A DNA stretch of 64,000 nucleotides from Chitinophaga sancti (lineage in GTDB: Bacteria > Bacteroidota > Bacteroidia > Chitinophagales > Chitinophagaceae). Both the position numbers and the translations under genes were made by a program. The stretch covers positions 5,048,001-5,112,000 of the forward strand of contig NZ_CP139247.1 of NCBI RefSeq assembly GCF_034087045.1, written 5' to 3'. This document shows positions 46,801 to 54,203 of this stretch, piece after piece; positions within the stretch are counted from its first letter, which is position 1, and every line of letters starts with the position of its first letter. The notes beneath the pieces are model-generated. The model saw nothing but the letters and a program-made list of their open reading frames with translations. It was not told where the DNA came from and made no database searches.

Positions 46801-47047
46801 TGCGGGAATTCGTTTGCGTCCGATTTTGATGACGAGTCTTGCAATGATTGCGGGTATGGTACCGATGGCATCAGGTATGGGAGAGTCAGGAGATCAGACA
46901 GCGCCATTGGGGAGAGCGGTGATTGGGGGATTGATTGCTTCGACGATAGCGGCGTTGTTCATATTGCCGTTGGTGTATGCACGTATGCAGCGGAGGACGA
47001 CTTTTGAGGCGGTTTCGCTGATGCCGGAGGCGATAGAGGAGAGTTAG
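43844..47047 (+). CDS. RND efflux permease (second system)
   Basis: A 1,067-residue inner-membrane RND pump with twelve TMs, two large porter loops and an internal repeat. TM1 lies in VVVLTLGVFLFSILAVI. The TM4 site reads GVLVDQATVTIENIHQ. It keeps the first Asp of the AcrB Asp-Asp pair, but the second is Gln, as in pumps with a single TM4 acid such as CusA (D405). A metal or small-compound substrate is therefore as likely as a drug. It stands between tolC (42236) and an adaptor lipoprotein (47218). Confidence 0.93.
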   Translation: MSLVSTALKKPISVVVLTLGVFLFSILAVINIPIDIFPKLNQPTIYVIEPYGGMSAQQMEGFFATRLQDQFLYVNGIKNISSKNIQGLSMIKLTFYEGTDMGEASAQVALQVSRAMNFFPPGAAPPQVIRFDASSLPVGELVFSSPTRSLKDIYDMATTRIRPMFATVPGLSASPPFGANARSVVVNVNPDRLRSYNLSADQVVEAIARNNAMSPSGNIRINNKMFLTTINSLEEQVTDFGDIPVTTNGNSTVFVKDIATVSDGADVTVDYALVNGKRSVYMPVVKTPDASTWEVVKQLKAKLPEMQNLLPEDTKITYEFDQSVAVINAVKGLMTEGILGAVLTGLMVLLFLRDLRSCMVVVITIPIAILSAVFGLYLSGQTINLMTLSGLALAIGVLVDQATVTIENIHQHLEMGKPKKQAIYEACEEIAFPLLLILLCILAVFAPSFIMSGVPKAMFLPLSLSIGFAMIASFFVAQTLVPVISNWWLKAERYQHAHAGLALDKEEVDEVNDHMQEQQLHPEKLTGFEKFKAWFMRVLEGLGKRSSLVIGLYLIIAFGAAGTAYVVIGKDLMPHINVGQFQLRIKEPDGTRLERTEEKVHQVLNIIDQVTDGNVEISSAYVGLIPSSYGSSNLYVFNAGTHEAVLQVNLNEDYKVNIEALKDTLRERIAAKFPQLRVSFEPIDMTEKIMAQGASTPIEVRVAGKDMQQIQKYATMLTNRLKNISFLRDVQIVQPLHYPVIKINVDRFKVAQMGLNVYQVARSVTASTSSSRFSEKNQWLDEKGAYTYQVQVQIPEYSMQAISDLQEIPLVRGQARPVLGDVASFSTSEVPGEYDRSGPRRYLTVSANISNIDLGAATRAVQHEIDEMGPPPRGLIADVQGSSSLLTDTLNGLQNGLMLAVMVIFLLLAANYQSFRLSFVVLVTVPAVIAGALLMLLLTGSTLNLQSYMGMIMSTGVSVANAILIVTNAEKLRIDYRDAYKAGIVSAGIRLRPILMTSLAMIAGMVPMASGMGESGDQTAPLGRAVIGGLIASTIAALFILPLVYARMQRRTTFEAVSLMPEAIEES

Positions 47048-47217
47048 GGGGAGATAGGGCGAATGGGAAGTGAGGGGATTTAGCGTGAACGGGATTCAGC
47101 GCAAATGGGAAGTGAAGAACATTTCGCGCAAACTAAAACTACAGCGCACTCCGCGCAAACTAAAACTACAGCGGCACATCATGCAAACTACAATTACAAA
47201 ACACTAAACTACAGACC
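47048..47217. repeat. 27-bp repeats between the second RND permease and adaptor genes
   Basis: GCGCAAACTAAAACTACAGC recurs at about 47126 and 47153, with a third diverged copy near 47181 (TGCAAACTACAATTACA). Earlier in the gap GGGAAGTGA also occurs twice (47074, 47108). No gene fits the space. Confidence 0.75.
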
Positions 47218-48306
47218 ATGAATAATCAACATAGAATCGTTATTATATGTACCGCAGTCACCATGCTGGCAGCTTGCCGGGAGGCCTCGTCGAAAAAGAA
47301 GAAAGAAGAAAAACATCACGGTAGTCAATATACCTTTTCAACGGTGGTACAAGAGCCGTTATCATCCAGTATCCAGTTGCCTGCTGTACTGGATGCTTAT
47401 CAGAAAGTGAGCATCTATCCGCGTGCAAATGGATTTGTGAAGAGTGTAATGGTAGATAGAGGATCTGTGGTGAAAAAAGGGCAGATGCTGCTGGAGCTGG
47501 ATGCACCGGAGGTGATACAGCAATACTATGCGGCACAGGCGAAATGGTTGCAGGCAAAAGCAGACTATGCTGCATCGAAAGATAACTATGAACGTACGAT
47601 GGCAGTAAGTGCTACACCGGGTACCATATCTCCACATGACCTGGAAGTGTCAGGGGCAAAAATGATGGCGGATAGTGCTATAGTGAATAGTCAGCTGGCG
47701 AATTTCAGGGCACTGGAAGCAACGAGGAGTTATTTGCAGGTGACAGCTCCTTTTGATGGGGTGATCACAGAGCGTAATGTACACCCGGGTGCGCTGGTGG
47801 GGCCTACGACCAGTATTGATGGCAGGCCTATGCTGATGTTGGAGCAGGAAGATCGTTTGCGTCTGGTCGTACAGGTACCAGAAATTTATAGCGCACAGCT
47901 ATCTGATGGGCAGAAAGTAACATTCCGTGTAAATGCTTTGCCAGGCAAGGAGTTTACAGGTAGCATCAGTCGTCAGGCGGGGTCTTTAAATGATCGTTTC
48001 CGTTCAGAGGCGGTGGAAGTGGATGTGTATAATCCGAATCATACATTGAAACCGGGGATGTATGCAGAGATTACGATTCCGGTGAGTGGGAGTCGTCAGG
48101 CGATGGTCGTGCCTGCAACGGCGATCGTAACTTCTACGGAGAAGAAGTATGTGGTTGCGGTGAGGAGTGGGATTACACATTGGGTAGATGTGCAGGAGGG
48201 GAATCATCACAATGATTCTACGGAAGTGTTTGGTTCTTTGCAGGCGGGGGATAAGGTGATTGCGCCTGCTACGGATGATATAAAGGAGAATACGAGTATT
48301 GAGTAG
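47218..48306 (+). CDS. RND efflux periplasmic adaptor lipoprotein (second system)
   Basis: A 362-residue HlyD/AcrA-family adaptor with a lipoprotein signal (MLAAC, Cys at 20) and a Lys-rich stretch after it. The biotinyl-lipoyl half-motifs are VKSVMVDRGSVVKKGQMLLELD and a later LQVTAPFDGVITERNVHPG. The alpha-hairpin lies at ~90-150 and the beta-barrel at ~200-280 (KVTFRVNALPGKEFTGSI). Family length. Its 3' end is followed by the largest tandem array in the window. Confidence 0.92.
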   Translation: MNNQHRIVIICTAVTMLAACREASSKKKKEEKHHGSQYTFSTVVQEPLSSSIQLPAVLDAYQKVSIYPRANGFVKSVMVDRGSVVKKGQMLLELDAPEVIQQYYAAQAKWLQAKADYAASKDNYERTMAVSATPGTISPHDLEVSGAKMMADSAIVNSQLANFRALEATRSYLQVTAPFDGVITERNVHPGALVGPTTSIDGRPMLMLEQEDRLRLVVQVPEIYSAQLSDGQKVTFRVNALPGKEFTGSISRQAGSLNDRFRSEAVEVDVYNPNHTLKPGMYAEITIPVSGSRQAMVVPATAIVTSTEKKYVVAVRSGITHWVDVQEGNHHNDSTEVFGSLQAGDKVIAPATDDIKENTSIE

Positions 48307-48345
48307 GGGGCTCATCGGCGATATTAGTAAGGAGGGGGTGAATAA

Positions 48346-49742
48346 GAGGAGATGTATGGCAGGAAGAAATCAGCAGGTTGGGGATGAATAGGAGGAGATG
48401 CTTGTCAGGGAGGAGAAGATCAGCAGCTTGAAGATGAAAAGGGAGATGTATGACAGGGAGGAGAAGATCAACAGGTTGAAGATGAAAAGGGAGTTGTGTG
48501 ACAGAGAGGAAAGGATCAACAGGTTGGGGATGAAAAGGGAGATGTATGACAGGGAGGAGAAGATCAACAGGTTGGGGATGGAAAGGGAGATGTATGACAG
48601 GGAGGAGAAGATCAGCAGGTTGGGGATGAATAGGAGGAGATGCTTGTCAGGGAGGAGAAGATCAACAGGTTGGGATGAAAAGGGAGATGCATGACAGGGA
48701 GGAGAAGATCAACAGGTTGGGATGAAAAGGGAGATGGGTGTCAGGGAGGAGAAGATCAACAGGTTGGGGATGGAAAGGGAGATGTATGACAGGGAGGAGA
48801 AGATCAACAGGTTGGGATTGAAAAGGGAGATGTATGAAAGGGAGGAGAAGATCAACAGGTTGGGATGAAAAGGGAGATGTATGGCAGGGAGGAGAAGATC
48901 AACAGGTTGGGGATGGAAAGGGAGATGTATGACAGGGAGGAGAAGATCAACAGGTTGGGGATGGAAAGGGAGATGGGTGTCAGGGAGGAGAAGATCAACA
49001 GGTTGGGGATGGAAAGGGAGATGTATGACAGGGAGGAGAAGATCATCAGGTTGGAGGTGAAAAGGGAGATGTATGGTAGGGAGGAGAAGATCAACAGGTT
49101 GGGGATGGAAAGGGAGATGTATGACAGGGAGGAGAAGATCAACAGGTTGGAGATGAAAGGTACATGTGTGACAGAGAGGAGATGATCAACAGGTTGGAGG
49201 TGAAAAGGGAGATGTATGGCAGGAAGGAGAAGATCAACAGGTTGGGGATGAAAAGGGAGATGTATGACAGGGAGGAGAAGATCATCAGGTTGGAGGTGAA
49301 AAGGGAGATGTATGGCAGGGAGGAGAAGATCAACAGGTTGGGATTGAAAAGGGAGATGTATGAAAGGGAGGAGAAGATCAACAGGTTGGGATTGAAAAGG
49401 GAGATGTATGAAAGGGAGGAGATGATCAACAGGTTGGAGATGAAAAGGGAGATGTATGACAGGGAGGAGAAGATCAACAGGTTGGGATGAAAAGGGAGAT
49501 GTATGGCAGGGAGGAGAAGATCAACAGGTTGGGGATGGAAAGGGAGATGTATGACAGGGAGGACAAGATCATCAGGTTGAAGATGAAAAGGGAGTTGTGT
49601 GACAGAGAGGAAAGGATCAATAGGTTGGAGGGAAAAGGGAGATGTATGTCAGGAAGGAGAAGATCAACAGGTTGGGATGAAAAGTGAGATGGGTGTCAGG
49701 AAGGAAAAGATCAACAGGTTGGAGGTGAAAAGCAGGAGATGA
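48346..49742. repeat. Giant 48-bp tandem array (~29 units)
   Basis: About 29 units of GATCAACAGGTTGGGGATG-AAAAGGGAGATGTATGACAG-GGAGGAGAA (written in parts, 47-48 bp each) fill 1.4 kb. Variation is limited to substitutions and one-base indels in the G-run. In one frame each unit spells MKREMYDREEKINRLG, a 16-residue charged repeat, but the 47-bp units break the frame every few copies. It is placed between the adaptor gene and a small charged protein gene. I read it as non-coding. Confidence 0.95.
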
Positions 49743-49790
49743 ATACCAGGTAGGCAGCATTTTTGTGATATACTTCCTAAATGGTGTATT

Positions 49791-49982
49791 ATGAAAAAAT
49801 CAACAAACCTGAAACGGAAGATTAAAGAAGTGAAGAGAGAAAATGTGGAAGTAGCGCCAAAAGCAAAGACAACCACAAAAAGGGATTATGATGATGATCA
49901 GAACCACTTGCTGGAAGGATATAATGAGAGTGAGTATGATCAGAAAGATATCGCTGATGAGAAAAGAAAAAAGGGGGCCTGA
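49791..49982 (+). CDS. Small charged protein, function unknown
   Basis: A 63-residue, Lys/Glu/Asp-rich protein (MKKSTNLKRKIKEVKREN, then a more acidic C-terminal half around DYDDDQNHLLEGYNESEYDQ). No signal peptide or TM. I do not recognise a family. It has a candidate -7 element (TGATATAC region) about 20 bp upstream and a good intrinsic terminator overlapping its stop codon. Those features favour a real gene, although its composition is low-complexity and the neighbouring array is a source of misleading frames. Confidence 0.6.
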   Translation: MKKSTNLKRKIKEVKRENVEVAPKAKTTTKRDYDDDQNHLLEGYNESEYDQKDIADEKRKKGA

Positions 49983-50006
49983 CAGTGGCTCCCTTTTTGT
50001 TTTTTG
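49968..50006 (+). terminator. Intrinsic terminator of the 63-residue protein gene
   Basis: AAAAAGGGGGCC pairs with GGCTCCCTTTTT (one wobble) around a loop that contains the TGA stop codon; T-rich sequence follows. Confidence 0.8.
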
Positions 50007-50121
50007 GATTATTTGCGGATTTGAAATGACTAAATTGTTTGTCTGGTGTAGGCAGGTAAATTTCTGGCTATTGGGCAGAAATTTAGTTACTGGCTCATGG
50101 GGTGCTGGCTTCGAATTGCAT

Positions 50122-50943
50122 TTAACTACCGGGAAAGAACACTACACTCACTCCAATAGATTTCGTATCCGGACTATAAGTAGGCATCGCAATAGGATGC
50201 ATACTATTTCTCCCCTCTTTCTTAGCCCAAATCTGTTCCATTTTCGGAAACACCCAATAAGCAGCCTTTGCACTTAAAATACCAAGACCAGCCCCTGCTA
50301 CAACGTCGCTGAGCCAGTGGCGGTTATTATACATACGAAGAACGCCGGTGGCAGTGGCTACAGCATATCCATACACCCCATACCATGGACTGACATCTTT
50401 GTACTCCTGTCTCATAAATTCTGCTCCCATAAATGAAGTGGCGGTATGGCCGGAAGGGAAGGAGTTGAAAGTACTTCCATCCGGACGCTGCCGGTGAGAT
50501 AAGGTTTTCACCCCACCTACGGTTCCCATCATCAGGAGACTGGAAATACCGAGAATGATAGTCCGGTCCCGGAAATTATGTGCGCCCTGGATGCCCATTG
50601 CATTCAGCGCGTATACGCTCAGTGCCGGTGTATATCGCAACCAATCGTCTATTTTGGTATGAAAAGTAGAATTATCCTCCCTGATTTCGTTTTTGGTAGT
50701 ATGGTCGAGGTTGCGGAGCGGTCCGTATTCAAAAGTAGCGATTCCATAGCCAAGCATAGCTGCGGGTACAACTACGCTGGCGATGGAGCATTGATATTTT
50801 TTTGTTCCCCTGAAGAGCTTTAAAAAGGAAGTATCCTTTTTAACTTGTGTAGCCCCCGAGTCGACTGTAATTTGTTGGGCCTGAGCCCCGGTTATTATTA
50901 GGAATGGCAATAACAGTTGTAGGCATAAAGAATTCACTTTCAT
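50122..50943 (-). CDS. PAP2-family membrane phosphatase
   Basis: A 273-residue exported or membrane protein (signal peptide ending near ITGAQAQ) with the three PAP2 motifs in order: KTLSHRQRPDG (motif I), FPSGHTATSF (motif II with catalytic His) and RMYNNRHWLSDVVAG (motif III). The family dephosphorylates lipid phosphates, including undecaprenyl pyrophosphate or phosphatidylglycerol phosphate. The exact substrate is not resolved. It stands alone, convergent with the small gene at 49791 and divergent from the CLC gene. Confidence 0.92.
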   Translation of the reverse strand: MKVNSLCLQLLLPFLIITGAQAQQITVDSGATQVKKDTSFLKLFRGTKKYQCSIASVVVPAAMLGYGIATFEYGPLRNLDHTTKNEIREDNSTFHTKIDDWLRYTPALSVYALNAMGIQGAHNFRDRTIILGISSLLMMGTVGGVKTLSHRQRPDGSTFNSFPSGHTATSFMGAEFMRQEYKDVSPWYGVYGYAVATATGVLRMYNNRHWLSDVVAGAGLGILSAKAAYWVFPKMEQIWAKKEGRNSMHPIAMPTYSPDTKSIGVSVVFFPGS

Positions 50944-51096
50944 CCAATACAGATTAGCGGTAGTAACGTAATGTTGAATTTATACTACAAAACAAAAAAA
51001 ACATTCTGTAGAGATTCTGAAGGTAAAAAATATTTTAATCACATGGATCACACGTTCGTGGCTGGTTTTGCTAAACAAACGTTTGAATAATTTTTG

Positions 51097-51104
51097 TATA
51101 TTTG
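51097..51104 (+). promoter_or_regulatory. -7 promoter element of the fluoride-riboswitch transcript
   Basis: TATATTTG matches TAnnTTTG closely and lies just upstream of the riboswitch. An upstream TTTG at about 51081 is a candidate -33 element, though closer than usual. Confidence 0.5.
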
Positions 51105-51115
51105 CATGCTCAACC

Positions 51116-51175
51116 AGGAAATGGTGTCTTCCTGCACAGAACCGTCCCGTCTTCTTCGGGTCTGATGGCGCCTAC
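51116..51175 (+). ncRNA. Fluoride (crcB motif) riboswitch
   Basis: The stretch has the order of the known aptamer: stem AGGAA/TTCCT enclosing ATGGTGTC, the joining segment ending in AACCG, stem CCCG/CGGG, then TCTGATGGCGCCTAC. These match the conserved GATGG, AACxGCC and GCUGAUGGC..CUAC parts of characterised fluoride riboswitches. It lies 60 bp upstream of a CLC-family gene whose fluoride-exporting subtype is a known target. Fluoride binding would turn the gene on. A hairpin downstream (CTGCC...GGGCAG, ~51191-51210) may be the expression platform. Confidence 0.85.
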
Positions 51176-51234
51176 AAATAGTGTATAATTCTGCCGGTAC
51201 AAGCGGGCAGTTCAGTTTATATATTTGTAGGAAC

Positions 51235-52497
51235 ATGATGAAATTTAACAAATCTTTAGAACAATTTACAATTGCTTACCAGCTTATTCGCTGGACGGTT
51301 ATTATTATTCCTGTTGCGTTGGTAGTTGGCTCACTGGTAGCCCTATTTCTCTGGCTATTAGACTATGTTACACATTTTCGCTTGGAACATCCCTGGTTAT
51401 TGTATTTATTGCCCATAGCGGGTATCGGCATCTATTTCCTGTACAATAAGCTCGGTGGTACTTCAGAAAAAGGGAATAACCTCATTATGGATGAAATCCA
51501 TGAACCAGGCGGCGGGGTACCAGCCAGGATGGCGCCACTTGTATTGATCACTACAATTCTCACCCATTTATTTGGCGGCTCTGCTGGCCGTGAAGGGACA
51601 GCTGTACAGATAGGTGGTAGCATGGCTGGTTTGTTGGGCAAATGGATGCGGTTATCACAGGCAGACCTGCGTATTCTTTTGATGACAGGGATTGCCGCGG
51701 GGTTTGGGGCGGTATTTGGTACACCGCTGACAGGTACTGTTTTCGCGCTGGAAGTGCTGGCAATAGGCGTGATCCGATACGATGCATTGGTGCCCTGCCT
51801 GATTGCGGCTGTATTTGCAGACTGGGTTTGCAGTGCCTGGGGCATTCATCATACACATTATCAGATCTTATTCAGGGCAGAAACGCTGTTTGATTATTTG
51901 TTGCTGGCAAAAGTGATTTTGGCGGGTATTGCCTTTGGCCTTGCCAGTTTTGCTTTTTCCAACGCTATGCACCAGATCAAAAAATACAGTAATCAGTTTA
52001 TTCGCCCTGCCTGGTTGATACCAGTAGCGGGTGGGATTATGATCATTGCTTTGTGCTGGATACTGGGCACAGAAGATTATACTGGTTTGGGCGTAAATAG
52101 CAAAGACCCCGGTGGAGTGAGTATAGTCAATGCATTTAAAGATATGGAAATGTCTAACTGGGCGTGGTTGTGGAAGTTGTTATTTACAGCTGTCACACTG
52201 GCGATGGGATTTAAAGGGGGAGAGGTGACACCGTTGTTCTTTATAGGAGCGGCTTTAGGGCATACTATAGCGGTATTGATCGGTGCACCGGTAGATCTCT
52301 TTGCAGGATTGGGTTTTATTGCTGTATTTGCAGGTGCTACCAATACCCCGATTGCCTGTACCCTCATGGGGGTAGAGTTATTCGGCACCAACAATGCATT
52401 GTATTTTGCAGTGGCATGTTTTACAGCTTATTATTTCAGTGGGCATGCAGGTATTTACAGTGCGCAGCGATTAGGGGTATCAAAGAAGTGGGAATAG
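51235..52497 (+). CDS. CLC-family anion transporter, probably a fluoride/proton antiporter (CLC-F type)
   Basis: A 420-residue, ten- to twelve-helix CLC protein. The selectivity and gating motif reads [19 protein letters not shown], with the gating Glu (residue ~123) and the GREG sequence of the family; the second conserved segment is [14 protein letters not shown]. The fluoride riboswitch upstream identifies it as a candidate fluoride exporter. Adjacent ATGs at 51235 and 51238 compete for the start. Its 3' end forms the first unit of the 63-bp array. Confidence 0.88.
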   Translation: MMKFNKSLEQFTIAYQLIRWTVIIIPVALVVGSLVALFLWLLDYVTHFRLEHPWLLYLLPIAGIGIYFLYNKLGGTSEKGNNLIMDEIHEPGGGVPARMAPLVLITTILTHLFGGSAGREGTAVQIGGSMAGLLGKWMRLSQADLRILLMTGIAAGFGAVFGTPLTGTVFALEVLAIGVIRYDALVPCLIAAVFADWVCSAWGIHHTHYQILFRAETLFDYLLLAKVILAGIAFGLASFAFSNAMHQIKKYSNQFIRPAWLIPVAGGIMIIALCWILGTEDYTGLGVNSKDPGGVSIVNAFKDMEMSNWAWLWKLLFTAVTLAMGFKGGEVTPLFFIGAALGHTIAVLIGAPVDLFAGLGFIAVFAGATNTPIACTLMGVELFGTNNALYFAVACFTAYYFSGHAGIYSAQRLGVSKKWE

Positions 52498-52800
52498 GAT
52501 ATTGGTCTGGCAGTGTTTCAGTGTGCGCAGCGATTAGGGGTATCAAAGAAGTGGGAATAGGATATTGGTCTGGCAGTGTTTCAGTGTGCGCAGCGATTAG
52601 GGGTATCAAAGAAGTGGGAATAGGATATTGGTCTGGCAGTGTTTCAGTGTGCGCAGCGATTGGGAGTTTCAATGAAATGGGAATAGGATATTGGTCTGGC
52701 AGTGTTTCAGTGTGTGCAGCGATTATGAGTTTCAAAGAAATGGAAATAAGATATTGGCCCGGCAGAGTTTTTGTTGCACATTGCTATCTAAAATCAGCAT
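52461..52800. repeat. 63-bp tandem array derived from the CLC gene 3' end (five copies)
   Basis: TGCGCAGCGATTAGGGGTAT starts at 52461, 52524, 52587 and 52650, with a diverged copy at 52713: 63 bp apart. The first copy is the real coding end ([12 protein letters not shown] then TAG). Later copies keep the stop codon. The first three are nearly identical; the last two carry substitutions. The array fills the gap up to the next gene. Confidence 0.97.
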
Positions 52801-52828
52801 ACTAAAATCAGCATACTAAAATCAACAT

Positions 52829-53776
52829 ATGAAGGCCATTACAATTCCCCAATTTAAAGCAACACCTGAATTGACTGAACAACCCAGGCCGGTCGTAAAA
52901 CCCGGTAGCATGGTTGTGCGGATAGTAGCAGCGGGTATCAATCCTTTTGATACCAAAATGATTGATGGTATACTGGATGGCCAGATGCCGCATCATTTTC
53001 CTATGATACCTGGCGTAGATGCGGTGGGTATTGTGGAAGAAGTTGGAGAAGGTGTGACCCTCTTCAAAGTAGGTGATCACATCTATGGTCAGTTTTTACA
53101 TGCACCTGTAGGTGAAGGGACTTTTGCCGAATATGTCGTGGTACCTGAAAAAGCAGCGCTGGCACCAGCGCCTAAGAACATTCCATTGAAACAGGCGGCA
53201 GCTATACCAACTGCAGGTATGACCGCGTTGCAGATGGTAGAAAAATCTGGTCTGAAGCATGAACAGATCCTACTTGTAGTAGGTGCTACCGGTGGTGTTG
53301 GATTATTTTTAATTCAGCTAGCAGCCATGCAGGGGATTTATATCATTGCTACAGCAAGTGATGAAACTGGCGCCAGCAAGGTGAAAGAGCTGGGGGCAAA
53401 AGAAACAATCAATTATAAAAAAGTATCTGTAGCAGATGAAATCAGGCGTAAATATCCGGATGGTGTAGATGGATTGATTGATTTGGTCAGTTCCCCGGAT
53501 GCTTTTAAAGAGATGACATCACTTGTGAAGAAAGGTGGTGTAGCATTGACTACGGCATTTGTAGCGGATGAGGAGGATTTGAAGAAGAAAGGATTGCGGG
53601 GTGGGAATTTTGAATTGAAGGGGAATCGTGCATTGTTAGACACATTGTCAGATGCGGCGGATAATGGGGCGTTGAAAATTCCTATTGAGAAGGAAATTAC
53701 ATTGGAAGAAACACCGGCAGCATTGGCTGCGATAAGAAAGCTGAATAGTAAGGGAAAAACGATTATAGTATTATAG
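52829..53776 (+). CDS. MDR-type NADP-dependent oxidoreductase (quinone oxidoreductase-like)
   Basis: A 315-residue medium-chain dehydrogenase/reductase of the zinc-free quinone-oxidoreductase branch. The N-terminal catalytic domain has AAGINPFDTKM and MIPGVDAVGIVEEVGEGV. The Rossmann domain has the dinucleotide motif VVGATGGVGLFLIQLA. Structural zinc cysteines of alcohol dehydrogenases are absent. It probably acts on quinones or reactive carbonyls; the substrate is unknown. It is preceded by the CLC repeat array and followed by a strong hairpin. Confidence 0.9.
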   Translation: MKAITIPQFKATPELTEQPRPVVKPGSMVVRIVAAGINPFDTKMIDGILDGQMPHHFPMIPGVDAVGIVEEVGEGVTLFKVGDHIYGQFLHAPVGEGTFAEYVVVPEKAALAPAPKNIPLKQAAAIPTAGMTALQMVEKSGLKHEQILLVVGATGGVGLFLIQLAAMQGIYIIATASDETGASKVKELGAKETINYKKVSVADEIRRKYPDGVDGLIDLVSSPDAFKEMTSLVKKGGVALTTAFVADEEDLKKKGLRGGNFELKGNRALLDTLSDAADNGALKIPIEKEITLEETPAALAAIRKLNSKGKTIIVL

Positions 53777-53915
53777 ATCTAAAGTATTATAAATTCAACT
53801 TTAATTCTGATGCTACAGTTTACTAAAACTATGATTAGAATTATAACTATAATGAATATTCGCTATTCTTTAGTCGCTTATCATGTTGATCTTTGGTCAT
53901 CCTGATAAGCCAATG

Positions 53916-53954
53916 CGAAAAATCGCTTCTGTCTTCAGCAGAAGCGATTTTTCG
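53916..53954. terminator. 16-bp perfect inverted repeat after the MDR gene
   Basis: CGAAAAATCGCTTCTG pairs exactly with CAGAAGCGATTTTTCG around a 7-nt loop, 140 bp downstream of the MDR stop. The A- and T-rich base of the stem makes it a plausible bidirectional terminator. The core resembles the hairpin at 40588 (ATCGCTTCT...AGAAGCGAT). Confidence 0.65.
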
Positions 53955-54203
53955 TAAAAGCATAACTTACAACGAACCTATGGCATAACTCAGCACAACC
54001 CATTAAATAATTATTCGTACCTTTGCCTCACCTAGGCACATCCCCATACATACATTATACTTGCTTCTACTTAGCAACCACGGGGCTTTCATTTATTTGG
54101 CATTTGTGACAGGTTTCAATTTTTCCGTACTATTCAGGTGCGTTTTTTGATGTGTGGAATTCCATACTTCAATCGGCATTGATTTTTTGACTAAAACTGT
54201 ATT
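53955..54203 (+). other. Gene-free leader upstream of otsBA
   Basis: The space holds the -7 element TACCTTTG (54018-54025) and about 180 nt of untranslated leader before the ATG at 54204. The leader contains CCCC and GGGG blocks that could pair (~54045 and ~54082), but I could not match it to a known riboswitch. I see no gene in it. Confidence 0.5.
54018..54025 (+). promoter_or_regulatory. -7 promoter element of otsBA
   Basis: TACCTTTG is an exact TAnnTTTG match and would start an unusually long leader of about 170 nt. Confidence 0.55.

Noticed and set aside
48398..49687. Four frames of ~66-108 residues spelling MKREMYDREEKINRLG
   Set aside because: They result from the 48-bp units and are broken by 47-bp ones. 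I keep the array as a repeat and do not call a gene, though a decayed gene cannot be excluded.
52416..52805. 129-residue frame repeating the 21-residue word [18 protein letters not shown]
   Set aside because: It is a shifted reading of the 63-bp array that starts inside the CLC gene; not an independent gene.
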